Under the pieces are notes generated by a model, which saw only the letters and a program-made list of their open reading frames with translations, ran no database searches and was not told where the DNA came from. The position numbers were made by a program, and so were the translations under genes. DNA of 64,000 bases, from positions 9,918,801 through 9,982,800 of the forward strand of contig JARWKL010000015.1 in the NCBI GenBank assembly GCA_029961685.1. Direction: 5' to 3'. Source of the DNA: Aristolochia californica. Lineage: Eukaryota; Streptophyta; Magnoliopsida; Piperales; Aristolochiaceae. Positions within the stretch are counted from its first letter, which is position 1. Each line of letters starts with the position of its first letter. Positions 49,001 to 61,806 of the stretch are shown here, piece after piece.

Positions 49001-51270
49001 GCATTTAGGGGTTGTACTGGTGGAATTTCCCAAACATGGATAATAAAACTTTGGGGTTCATTTTTAGTGTGTGAAATAATTTTCTTCTCTTACATTTATT
49101 ATAGTTTTCAATTTTTTGCATACATAAACTCTAAAATTTTCATTTTGTTACGATCTATTTGTCTTCTCGTTTTGTTTACGAGAAAAATGGGAGAGTGAAA
49201 ATTAAAGTTTGGATTTGAAAAAAAGTAGAACATCCAAAATGGAAATGCATAAATGCTGAGAGAGATAATTCCAAAAAGTATCTATGATTTTAAGGATTGT
49301 AAACTCTTTTAGTTTTGTATATTTAAGCTTTTACAATCATCGAAAAAGGGGGGGCGAGCAATTTTTAACCGAGTGTTAACTCCCAAGGCTTATTTTATTT
49401 CTAACAAAAATTATAGCCGTTACACATCATTAATCGATCATAATACTGACAAGGATCTTTGATTGTTAGGTCCGTTTTTTGTAACTAGGCAAAAAGTAGG
49501 TTGTTTGGGTCTGGTAAATATCCGACTACACGTTAACTTGAGAATTTAATTTTTCCTACTCTTTGAAATTTTTGGACCATTAAGTCATTTGCATCTTCAA
49601 CATGTTTCAGGCATGCATATCCATATTTAAAACATGTTAGGATCAATTAGAAATCTTTTTTTTTATAAATTCCACCAAGCAATTAGGGGTTGTAATGGTG
49701 GAATTTCCCAAACATGGATAACAAAACTTTGGAGAATAAAATTATAGCCGTTACACAACATTAATCGATCAAAACATTTAAGATGATCTATGATAGTTAT
49801 GGCTGCTGTTTTTAAATAGGCAAAAAGTGGTTGTTTGACTCTGGTAATATCCAACTGCACGTTTACTTGACAATTTAATTTTTCATACTCCTTGAAAATT
49901 TTGGATCATGAGGGATCAATTAGAAATCTTTTTCTTATAAAGTTCCACCAAGCTATTACCGGCTCTACTGGTGGAATTTCCCAAACATGGATAACAAAAC
50001 TTTGGTGTTCATTTTTAGTGCGCGAAATAATTTTCATCATTTACATTTATTATAGTTTTCAATTTTTTTCATTCATAAACTCTAAAATTTTCATTTTGTT
50101 GTGATCTATTTGCCTTATCTTTTTGTTTACGAGAAAATGGGAGAGTGAAAACTCAGGTTGGGATTTGAAAAAAAAATTGAACATCCAAAATGGAAATGCT
50201 CAAATTATGAGAGCGATAATTCCAAAAAGTATTTGTGATTTTTGAGGATCATAAAATCTTTTAGTTCTTTATATATTAGGTTTTGAAATCATCAGAAAAA
50301 AAGGGAAAAGGGGGGGGGGAAGGCTTTTTTTAACTTGGTGTTGACTCCCAAACCATAATTCATTTCTAGCAAAAATTATGGCCATTACATATCCTTAATC
50401 GATCAAAACATTTACGATGATCTATGATTGTTAGGTCCATTTTTTGTCAATAGGCAAAAAGGGATTGTTTGGCTCTGGTAAATACCCCACCGCACGTTAA
50501 CTTGACAATTTAATTTTTTCCTACTCAAAATTTTTGGATCATGAGGTCATTTGCATCTTCAATATGTTTCAGGCATGCATATTCATATTTAAAACATGTT
50601 AGGATCAATTCAAAATATTTTTCTTATAAAATTCCTCCAAGCTATTAGGGATTCTACTGGTGGAATTTCCCAAACATGGATAACAAAACTTTGGTGTTCA
50701 TTTTTGGTGCGCGAAATAATTTTCTTCGCTTACATTTATTATAATTTTCAATTTTTTGCATACATAAACTCTTAAATTTTCATTTTGTTGTGATCTATTT
50801 GCCTTATCATTTTGTTTACGAGAAAAATCGGAGAGTGAAAACTCATGTTTGTATTTAAAAAAAATGAACATCCAAAATGGAAATGAACAAATGCTGAGAG
50901 AGATAATTCCAAAAAATATCTGTGATTTTTAAGGATTGTAAACTATTTCAGGTTTTTATATATTTGGTTTTGCAATCATCGGAAAAGGGGGGGTGAGGCA
51001 TTATAAACGAGTGTTGACTCCAAACCATAAGTCATTTCTAACAAAAATTGAAGCCGTTACACATCATTAATCGATCAAAACATTTACGAAGATCTATGAT
51101 TGTTAGGTCCTCTTTTACTAAATCGGAAAAAAGTGGGTTGTTTGGCTTTGGTAAATTTGCCACCGCACGATAACTTGAGAATTTAATTTTTCCCACTCCT
51201 TGAAATTCTTGGATCATTAGGTTATTTGCATCTTCCCCATGTTTTAGACATGCATATCCATATTTAAAAC
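46082..51270 (+). repeat. Satellite block 11, with one foreign insert
   Basis: Unit starts: 46082 (839, including a 166 bp insert), 46921, 47598, 48274, 48956, 49634 (279, two internal deletions at about 49734 and 49912), 49913, 50596. Full units are 675-683 bp. Outside the insert nothing departs from the satellite. Confidence 0.88.
46650..46815. other. 166 bp non-satellite insert replacing about 8 bp of a monomer
   Basis: GTAGATATC on the left and ACGTTAA on the right normally flank only CCCACCGC. Here they flank 166 bp with more balanced base composition and no match to any monomer. I see no target-site duplication or terminal inverted repeats. On the - strand, 46766-46701 reads open between two stops and contains EVAFEEKMMKALEHEIK, followed after the stop by 16 more open codons (ARGGFNPRLRDRNLVY). 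On the + strand a frame stays open from 46599 to 46835. It could be a fragment of a gene or retroelement copied in during break repair. I do not recognise the protein. Confidence 0.85.
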
Positions 51271-54200
51271 AACTTAGGATCAATTAGAAATCTCTATCCT
51301 ACAAAGTTCAACAGAGCTATTAGGGGTTGTACAAGAGGAATTTCCAAAACAAGGATAAAAAAAAATTGGTGTAAATTTTTAGTAAGTGAAATAATTTTCT
51401 TCACTTAAATTTATTATAGTTTTCAATTTTTTGGATGCATAAACTCTAATATTTTTATTTTGTTGTGATCTAGTTGCCTTATCTTTTTGTTTACGAGAAA
51501 AATGGGAGAGTGAAAACTCAAGTTTGGATTTAAAAAAAATGAACATCCAAAATGGAAATGCACATATGCTGAGAGAGATAATTTCAAAAGTATTTGTGAT
51601 TTTTAAGCATTGTAAACTCTGGTAAATAGGCTAAAAGTGATTGTTTGTCTCTGGTAAATATCCCACCGCATGTTAACTTGAGAATTTAATTTTGTCTTCA
51701 CCTTGAATTTTTTTAATCATTAGGTCATTTGCATCTTCAAGATGTTTCAGGCATGCATATCCATATTTAAAATATGTTAGGATCAATTAGAAATCTCTTT
51801 CTTATAAAATTCTACCATGCTATTAGGGGTTGTACTGGTGGAATTTCCGACACATGGATAACAAAAATTTGGTGTTCTTTTTTAGTGTGTTGAACAATTT
51901 TCTTCACTTACATTTACTATAGTTTTCAATTTTTTGCATACATAAACTCTAAAATTTTTATTTTGTTGTGATCTTTTTGCCTTATATTTTTGTTTACGAA
52001 TAAAATCAGAAAGTGAAAACTGAAGTTTGGATTTGAAAAAAAATTGAACACGCAAAATGGAAATGCACAAATACTGAGAGATATAATTCCAAAAAGTATC
52101 AGTGATTTTTTAGGATCATAAACTCTTTTAGGTTTTTATTTATTAGGTTTTACAATAATCGGAAAAAGGGGCGCGAGTCATTTTTGATTGAGTGTTGAGT
52201 CCCAAACCACAAGTCATTTCTACCAAAAAGTATAGCCGTTACACATCATTAATCAATCGAAACATTTATGATGATCTATGATTATTAGGTCCGCTTTTTG
52301 AAAATAGGCAAAAAGTGGGTTGGTTTGCTCATGTAAATATCCCACAACACGTTTACTTGAGAATTTATTTTTTCCCACTCCTAGAAATTTTTGGATCATT
52401 TGGTCATTTGCATCTTCCACATGTTTCAGGCATGCATATCCATATTTAAAACATGTTAGGATCAATTAGGGGTTGTACTAGTGGAATTTCCCAAACAAGC
52501 ATAACAAAACTTTGGTGTACATTTTTAGTGCATGAAATAATTTTCTTCACTTACATTTATTATTCTTTTCAATTTTTTGGATACATAAACTCTAATATTT
52601 TCATTTTGTTGTGATCTATTTGCCTTATCTTTTTGTTTACGAGAAAAAATGGGAGAGTGAAAACTCAAGTTTGGATTTGAAAAAAAAATTAACTTAAAAA
52701 ATGGTAATGCACAATTGCTGAGAGAGATAATTCCAAAATGTATCTTTGATTTTTAAGGGTCGTAAAATCTTTTAGTTTTTTATATATTAGGTTTTTCTAT
52801 CATCGGAAAGGGTGGGCGAGGCATTTTTAATTGAGTGTTGACTCCCAAACCATAAGTCATTACTAACAAACATTATAGCCGTTAGACATCATTAATCGAT
52901 CAAAAACTTTACGATCAACTCCGCTTTTTGTAAATAGGCAAAAAAGTGGGTTGTTTGGCTCTGGTAAATATCCCACCACAAGTTAAGCAGAGAATTTAAT
53001 TTTTCGTACACCTTGAAATTTTTGGATCATTAGGTCATTTAAATCTTCAACATGTTTTAGGCATGCATATCCATATTTAAAATATGTTAGGATCAATTAG
53101 AAATCTCTTTCTTATAAAATTTCATCAAACTATTAGAGGTTGTACTGGTGGAATTTCCCAAATATGGATAACAAAACTTTGGTGTTCATTATTACTGCGT
53201 TGAATAATTTTCTTCACTTACATTTATTACACTTTTCAATTTTTTGCATACATAAACTCTAAAATTTTCATTTTGTTGTGATCTATTTGCCTTATCTTTT
53301 TGTTGATGAGGAAAATGGGAGAGTTAAAACTCAAGTTTGGATTTGAAAAAAAATTGAACAACCAAAATGGAAATGCACAAAAGCAGAGAGAGATAATTCC
53401 AAAAGGGGGGGAGGGGCGACTGTTTTAACTGAGTGTTTGGATCTGGTAAATATCCCACCGCACATTAACTTGACAATTTATTTTTTCCTACTCCTAGAAA
53501 TTTTTGGATCATTAGGTCATTTTTATCTTCAACATGTTTCAAGCATGCATATCCATATTTAAAACATGTTAGGATCAATTAGAAATCTCTCTCTTATCAA
53601 ATTCCACCAAGCAATTAGGGGTTGTTCTAGTGGAATTTCCCAAACAAGGATAACAAAATTTTGGTGTACATTTTAGTGCGTGAAATAATTTTCTTCACTT
53701 ACATTTTTTATAGGTTTCAATTTTTTGGATACATAAACTCTAGTATTTTCATTTTCTTGTGATCTATTTGCTTTATCTTTTTGTTTATGAAAAAAATAGG
53801 AGAGTGAAAACTCAAGTTTGGATTTGAAAAAAATTTGAACATCCCAAATGAAAATGCTTAAATGCTGAGAGTGATAATTCCAAAATGTATCTGTGATTTT
53901 TAAGGATCGTAAAATCTTTTAGTTTTTTATATATTAGGTTTTTCAATCATCGGAAAAGGGTGGGCGAGGCATTTTTAAATGAGTGTTGACTCCCAAACCA
54001 TAAGTCATTTCTAACAATATTATAGCCGTTACACATCATTAATTGATCAAAACATTTATGATGAACTATGATTGTTACGTCTGCTTTTTTTAAATTGGCA
54101 AAGAGTGGGTTGTTGGGCCCTAGTAAAAATCCCCCACACGTTAACTTGAGAATTTAATTTTTCCTACACCTTGAAATATTTGGATCATAAGATCATTAGA

Positions 54201-54633
54201 ATCTTCAACATGTTTTAGGCATGCATATCAATATTTAAAATATGTTAGGATCAATTAGAAATCTCTTTCTTGAAAAATTCCACCAAGCTATTAGAGGTTT
54301 TACTTGTTGAATTTCCCAAACATGGATAACAAAACTTTGGTGTTCATTTTTAGTGCGTTGAATAATTTTCTTCACTTACATTTATTATACTTTTCAATTT
54401 TTTGCACACATAAAGTCTAAAATTTTCATTTTGTTGTGTTCTTTTTGCCTTATCTTTTTCTTTATGAGTAAAACGGGAGAGTGAAAAGTCAAGTTTAGAT
54501 TTGAAAAAAAATTGAAGATTCAAAATGGAAATACACAAATGCTGAAAGAGATAATTCCAAAAAGTATTTGTGATTTTCACGGATTGTAAACCCTTTTGGA
54601 TTTTATATATTTGTTTTTGCAATCATCGGACAA

Positions 54634-54667
<34 letters not shown>

Positions 54668-54938
54668 TTTTTAACTGAGTGTTGATTCCCAAACCATAAG
54701 TTCTTCCTAACAAAAATTATAGCGGTTACACATTATTTATCGATAAAAACATTTACGATGATCTATGATTGTTAGGTCAGCTTTTTGTAAATAGGCAAAA
54801 AGTGTGTTATTTGGCCCTGGTAAATATCCCACCGCATATTAACTAGAGAATTTAATTTTTCCAATCATTGAAATTTTTGGATCATTAGGTCATTTGCATC
54901 TTCAACATGTTTCAAGCATGCATATCCATAATTTAAAC
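51271..54938 (+). repeat. Six-monomer higher-order repeat, copy 1 (~3.67 kb)
   Basis: Units start at 51271, 51774, 52453, 53084, 53566 and 54242, with lengths 503, 679, 631, 482, 676 and 697 bp. Diagnostics shared with copy 2 are ACTCTGGTAAATAGG joining distant blocks at 51617, GAACACGCAAAATGG at 52045, ACTCCGCTTTT at 52919, a doubly deleted G-tract monomer at 53399-53440, GTTGGGCCCTAGTAAAAATC at 54113, and a long G-tract in the last unit. The first part of unit 1 (51271 to about 51500) does not match copy 2, so the duplicated segment probably begins near 51500. Unit 3 has also lost about 50 bp at 52461 relative to copy 2. Confidence 0.85.
54634..54665 (+). repeat. G-tract, 32 G (last unit of higher-order copy 1)
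   Basis: Homologous in position to 58325-58351 in copy 2, with a different length and different flanks. Confidence 0.9.
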
Positions 54939-57900
54939 ATGTTAGGATCAATTAGAAATCTCTTTCTTATAAAATTCCATCAGGCTATTAGGGGTTGTAC
55001 TAGTGGAATGTACCAAACATGGATAACAAAACTTTGGAGTTTATTTTTAGTGAATAATTTTCTTCATTTAAATTTATTATATTTTTCAATTTTTCGCATA
55101 CATGAACTCAGAAAATTTTATTTATCTTTTTGTTTACGAGAAAAATGGGAGAGTCAAAACTAAAGTTTTGATTTAAAAAAAAATGAACATCCAAAATGGA
55201 AATGCACATATACTGAGAGAGATAATTCCAAAAGTATTATTAATTTTTAAGCATTGTAAACTCTGGTAAATAGGTAAAAAGTGATTGTTTGACTTTGGTA
55301 AATATCCCACCGCACGTTAACTTGAGAATTTAATTTTTCCTTCTCCTTGAAATTTTTTAATCATTAGGTCATTTGCATCTTCAATATGTTTCAGGCATGC
55401 ATATCCATATTTAAAATAGGTTGGGATCAATTAGAAATCTCTTTCTTATAAAATTGTACCATGCTATTAGGGGTTGTACTGGCAGAATTTCCGACACATG
55501 GATAACAAAACTGGTGTGCATTTTTAGTGTGTTGAAGAATTTTATTCACTTACATTTACTATAGTTTTCAATTTTTTGCATACATAAACTCTAAAATTTT
55601 ATTTTTTTGTTATCTTTTTGCCTTATCTTTTTGTTTACGAGTAAAATCAGAAAGTGAAAACTAAAGTTTGGATTTGAAAAAAAATTGAACACGCAAAATG
55701 GAAATGCACAAATACTGAGAGATATAATTCCAAAAAGTATCAGTGATTTTTTAGGATCGTAAACTCTTTTAGGTTTGTATTTATTAGGTTTTGTAATAAT
55801 CGGAAAAAGGGGGGCGAGTCAATTTTGACTGAGTGTTGACTCCCAAACCATAAGTCATTTTGAACAAAAAGTATAGCCATTACACATCATTAATCGATCA
55901 AAACATTTACGATGATCTATGATTATTAGGTCCGCTTTTTGAAAATAGGCAAAAAGTGGGTTGGTTGGCTCATATAAATATCCCACATCACGTTTACTTG
56001 AGAATTTATTTTTTCCCACTCCTAGAAATTTTTGGATCATTAGGTCATTTGGATCTTCCATATGTTTCACACATGCATAACCATATTTAAAACATGTTAG
56101 GATCAATTAGAAATCTCTGTCTTATAAAGTTCAACCAAGCTATTAGGGGTTGTACTAGTGGAATTTCCCAAACAAGCATAACAAAACTTTGGTGTACATT
56201 TTTAGTTCATGAAATAATTTTCTTCACTTAAAATTATTATAGTTTTCAATTTTTTGGATACATAAACTCTAATATTTTCATTTTGTTGTGATCTATTTGC
56301 CTTATCTTTTTTTTTTCAAGAAAAAATGGGAGAGTGAAAACTCAAGTTTGGATTTGAAAAAAAAATTAACTTCCAAAATAGAAATGCACAATTCCTGAGA
56401 GAGATAATTCCAAAATGTTTTTTTTATTTTTAAGGATCGTAAAATCTTTTAGTTTTTTATATATTAGGTTTTGCTATCATCGAAAAAGGGTGGGCGAGGC
56501 ATTTTTAATTGAGTGTTGACTCCCAAACCATAAGTCATTTCTAGCAAAAATTATAGCCGTTACACGTCATTAATTGATCAAAAACTTTACGATGAACTCC
56601 GCTTTTAGTAAACAGGCAAAAAGTGGGTTGTTTGGCTCTGGTAAATATCCCACCACACGTTAAGTTGAGAATTTAATTTTTTGTACACCTTGAAATTTTT
56701 GGATCATTAGGTCATTTGAATCTTCAACATGTTATAGGCATGCATATCCATATTTAAAATATGTTAGGATCAATTAGAAATCTCTTTCTTATAAAATTTC
56801 ACCAAACTCTTAGAGGTTGTACTGGTAGAATTTCCAAAACATGGTTAAAAAAACTTTGGTGTTCATTATTAGTGCATTGAACAACTTTCTTCACTTAGAT
56901 TTATTACACTTTTCAATTTTTTGCATACATAAACTCTAAAATTTTCATTCTGTTGTGATCTATTTGCCTTATCTTTTTGTTGATGAGGAAAATGGGAGAG
57001 TTAAAACTCAAGTTTGGATTTGAAAAAAAAATTGAACAAGCAAGATGGAAATGCACAAAAGTAGAGAGAGATAATTCCAAAAGGGGGGGAGGGGCGACTG
57101 TTTTAACTGAGTGTTTGGATCTAGTAAATATCCCACCGCACGTTAACTTGACAATTTATTTTTTCCTACTCCTAGAAATTTTTGGATCATTAGGTCATTT
57201 TTATCTTCAACATGTTTCAAGCATGCGTATCCATATTTAAAACATGCTAGGATCAATTAGAAATCTCTGTCTTATCAAATTCCACCAAGAAATTAGAGGT
57301 TGTTCTAGTGGAATTTCCCAAACAAGGATAACAAAACTTTGGTGTACATTTTAGTGCGTGAAATAATTTTCTTCACTTACATTTTTTATAGTTTTCAATT
57401 TTTTGGATACTTAAACTCTAATATTTTCATTTTGTTGTGATCTATTTGCTTTATCTTTTTATTTATGAAAAAAATAGGAGAGTGAAAACTCAAGTATTGA
57501 TTTGAAAAAAATTTGAACATCCCAAATGAAAATGCTTAAATGCTGAGATTGATAATTCCAAAATGTATCTGTCATTTTTAAGGATCATAAAATCTTTTAG
57601 TTTTTTATATATTACGTTTTGCAATCATCGGAAAAGGGTGGGCGAGGCATTTTTAAATGAGTGTTGACTCCCAAACCATAAGTCATTTCTAACAAAATTA
57701 TAGCCGTTACACATCATTAATTGCTCAAAACATTTATGATGAACTATGATTGTTACGTCCGCTTTTTTTAAATTGGCCAAGAGTGGGTTGTTGGGCCCTA
57801 GTAAAAATCCCCCACACGTTAACTTGAGAATTTAATTTTTCCTACACCTTGAAATATTTGGATCATAAGGTCATTTGCATCTTCATCTTGTTTTAGGCAT

Positions 57901-58632
57901 GCATATCGATATTTAAAATATGTTAGGATCAATTAGAAATCTCTTTCTTAAAAAATTCCACCAAGCTATTAGAGGTTTTACTGGTGGAATTTCCCAAACA
58001 TGGATAAAAAAACTTTGGTGTTCATTTTTAGAGCGTTGAATAATTTTCTTCACTTACACTTATTATATTTTTCAATTTTTAACACACATAAAGTCTAAAA
58101 TTTTCATTTTGTTGTGTTCTTTTTGCCTTATCTTTTTCTTTATGAGTAAAATGGGAGAGTGAAAAGTCAAGTTTAGATTTAAAAAAAAATTTAAGATGCA
58201 AAATGGAAATACACAAATGCTGAAAGAGATAATTCCAAAAAGTATTCGTGATTTTCATGGATTGTAAACTCTTTTAGATTTTATATATTTGGTTTTGCAA
58301 TCATCAGAAAAGGGGGTTGGGACAGGGGGGGGGGGGGGGGGGGGGGGGGGGTGGGTGGGCATTTTTAATTGAGTGTTGATTCCCAAACCATAAGTCATTC
58401 CTAACAAAAATTATAGCCGTTACACATTATTAATCGATAAAAAGATTTATGATGATCTATGATTGTTAGGTCAGCTTTTTGTAAATAGGCAAAAAGTGTG
58501 TTGTTTGGCCCTGGTAAATATCCCACCGCATATTAACTAGAGAATTTAATTTTTCCAATCATTGAAATTTTTTGATAATTAGGTCATTTGCATCTTCAAC
58601 ATGTTCCTGGCATGCATAACCATATTTAAAAT
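54939..58632 (+). repeat. Six-monomer higher-order repeat, copy 2 (~3.69 kb)
   Basis: Units start at 54939, 55418, 56094, 56761, 57244 and 57920, with lengths 479, 676, 667, 483, 676 and 713 bp. This length pattern repeats copy 1 except where copy 1 has its own deletion. Offsets to copy 1 are 3641-3694 bp. Shared joins include the double deletion at 57079-57120 and GATGAACTCCGC at 56591. Unit 6 ends in a 27 G tract against 32 G in copy 1. Confidence 0.87.
58325..58351 (+). repeat. G-tract, 27 G (last unit of higher-order copy 2)
   Basis: Preceded by GGGGGTTGGGACA and followed by TGGGTGGGC, giving several extra GGG runs. Confidence 0.9.
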
Positions 58633-61600
58633 ATGTCAGGATAAATTAGAAATCTCTTTCTTAGAAAATTCCATCAAGCTATTAGGGGTTGTACTAGTGG
58701 AATTTCCCAAACATGGATAATAGAACTTTGGTGTTAATTTTTAGTGCGTGAAATAATTTTCTACTCTTACATTTATTATATTTTTAAATTTTTTGTATAC
58801 ATAAACTCTAAAATTTTCATTTTGTTGTGATCTATTTGCCTTATCTTTTACTTTATGAGAAAAATGGGAGAGAGAAAACTGAAGTTTGGATTTGAAAAAA
58901 ATTGAACATCCAAAATGGAAATGCACAAATGCTGAGAGACATAATTCCAAAAATTATATGTGGTTTTATTGATTGTAATCATCGAAAAAAGGGGGGCGAG
59001 GCATTTTTAACGTAGTGTTAACTCCCAAACCATAAGTCATTTCGAACAAAAATTATAGCCGTTACACATCATTAATCGATCAAAACATTGACGATGATCG
59101 ATGATTATTAGGTCCAGTTTTTCTAAATAGGCAAGAAGAGGGTTGTTTGGCTCTGGTAAATTTCCCACTGCACGTTAACTTGTGAATTTAATTTTTTCTA
59201 CTCCTTCAAATTTTTGGATCATTAGGTCATTTGCATTTTCAACATATTTCATGCAAGAATATCCATATTTAAAACATGTTAGCATCAATAAGAAATCTCT
59301 TTCTTATAAATTTCCACCAAGCTATTTGGGGATGTACTAGTGGAATTTCCCAAACATGGAAAGCTAAGCATTAGTGTTCATTTTTTGTACGTGAAATAAT
59401 TTTCTTCACTTACATTTATTATAGTCTTCAATTTTTTGCGCACATAAACCCTAAAATTTTCTTTATGTTGTGATCTATTTGTCTTATCTTTTTGTTTACG
59501 AGAAAAGTGGGAGAGTGAAAACACAAGTTTGGATTTGAAAAAAATAGAACATCCAAATTGGAAATGCACAAATGTTGAGAGAGATAATTCCAAAAATTAT
59601 CAGTGATTTTTAAGGATTGTAAACTCTTTTAGAGTTTTATATGTTACGTTTTGCAATCATCGGAAAAGGAGGGGGGGGGGGGGGGGGGTGAGGCATTTTT
59701 AACTGAGTGTTGACACCCAAACCATAAGTAATTTCTAACAAAACTTACAGCAGTTACACATAATTAATCCATCAAAATATTTTCGATGATATATGATTGT
59801 TAGGTCTGGTTTTTGTAAATAGGCAAAAAGTGGCTTGTTTGGCTCTAGTAAAGATCCCACCGACGTTAACTTGAAAATTTAATTTTTCCTACTCGCAATT
59901 TTTTGATCATTAGGTCATTTGCTTCTTCAACTTGTTTCAGGCATACATATCTGTATTTAAAACACGTTAGGATCAATTAGTAATCTCTTTCTTATAAAAT
60001 TCCACCAAACTATTAGGTGTTGTACTGGTGGAATTTTCCAAAGATGGAGAAGAAAACTTTGGAGTTCATTTTTAGTGAAATAAATAATTTTCTTCACTTA
60101 CATTTGTTATAGTTTTTAATTTTTTGCATATGAAATTCTAAATTTTTCATTTTGTTTTGATCTATTTGCTTTATCTTTTTGTTGATGAGAAAAATGGGAG
60201 AGTGAAAAATCAAGTTTGGATTTGGAAAAAAATTGAACGTCAATAAATGGAAATGATCAAGTGATGACAGAGATAATTCCAAAAAGTATCTACGATTTTT
60301 AATGATCATAAATCTTTATGTTTATTATATATTAGGTTTTGCAATCATCAAAAAAAGGGGGGCGAGGCATTTTTGACTGAGTGTTGACTCCCAAATCCTA
60401 AGTCATTTATAACAAAACCTATAGCCGTTCCACATCCTTAATCAATCAAAATATTTATGAAGATCTATGATTGTTAGGTCTTCTTGTTGTAAATAGGCAA
60501 AAAGTGGGTTGTTTGGCTCTAGTAAATATCCCCCCGCATGTTAACAAAACTTTTGTGTTCTTGTTTAGGGCATGAAACAATTGTCTTCACTTATATTTAT
60601 TATATTTTTCAATTTTTTGGATACTTAAACTCTAAAATTTTCATTTTGGTGTAATCTATTTGCCTTATCTTTTGGTTTACGAGAAAAATGGGAAAGTGAA
60701 AACTCAAGTTTAGATTTGAAAAAAAATTGAACATCATAAATGTTAATGCAAAAATGCTGAGAGTGATAATTCCAAAAAGTATCTATGATTTTTAAAGATC
60801 GTAAACTCTTTTAGTTTTTTATATATTAGGTTTTGCAATCATCAAAAAAAGGGGGCGAAGCATTTTTAACTGACTGTTGACTCCCAAATCGTACGTCATT
60901 TCTAACAAAACTTATAGCCATTACACATCATTAATCGATCAAAACATTTATATCGATCTATGATTGTTAGGTCCACTTTTTTTAAATTGGCAAAAAGTGG
61001 GTTGTTTGACTCTTGTAAATATCTCACCCCACGTTAACTTGAAAATTTAATATTTCAGACTCCTGAAAATTTTTGGATCATTAGGTTATTTGCATCTTCA
61101 ACATGTTTCAGGCATGCATTAACATATAAAAAATATGTTAGGATCAATTAGAAATTTCTTTCTTATAAAATTCCTCCGAGCTATTTGTGGTTGTACTGGT
61201 GGAATTTCCCAAACAAGGATAACAAAACTTTTGTGTTCATTTTTAGTGCGTGAAATAATTTTCTTCACTTACATTTTATTGTTTTCAATTTTTTGCACCC
61301 ATAAACTCTAAAATTTTCATTTGGTTGTGATCTATTTGCCTTACCTTTTTGTTTATGAGTAAAATGGGGGAGTGAAAGCTCAAGTTTGGATTTGAAAAGA
61401 AATTGAACATCAAAATTTGAAATGCTCAAATACTGAGAGATATAATTCCATTACTTATCTTTGATTTTTAAGGATCGTAAACTCTTTTAGTTTTTTATAT
61501 ATTTGGTTTTACAATCATCGAAAAAGGGGGGTGAGACACTTTTAAATGAGTGTTGACTCCGAAACCATAAGTAGTTTGTAACAAAAATTATAGTTGTTAC

Positions 61601-61806
61601 ACATCATTAATCAATCAAAACATTTATGATGATCTATGATTGTAAGGTCCTCTTTTTTTAAATTTGCAAAAAGTGGGTTGTTTGGCACTGGTAAATATCC
61701 CACCGCACGTTAACTTGAGAATTTAATTTTTTTATTCAAAATTTTTGGATCATTAGGTCATTTGCATCTTCAACATGTTTTAGGCATGCATATCCATATT
61801 TTAAAC
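58633..61806 (+). repeat. Satellite monomers between higher-order copies 2 and 3
   Basis: Units start at 58633 (643), 59276 (688), 59964 (cut at about 60545), a chimeric restart at about 60546, and 61135 (672). The join at 60541-60545 runs from GCATGTTAAC directly into AAAACTTTTGTG of another monomer and shares AAC. None of these units has a recognisable partner in copies 1 or 2. No gene is present. Confidence 0.85.
59671..59688 (+). repeat. G-tract, 18 G
   Basis: Lies in the 59276 unit, after CGGAAAAGGA. Confidence 0.9.
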
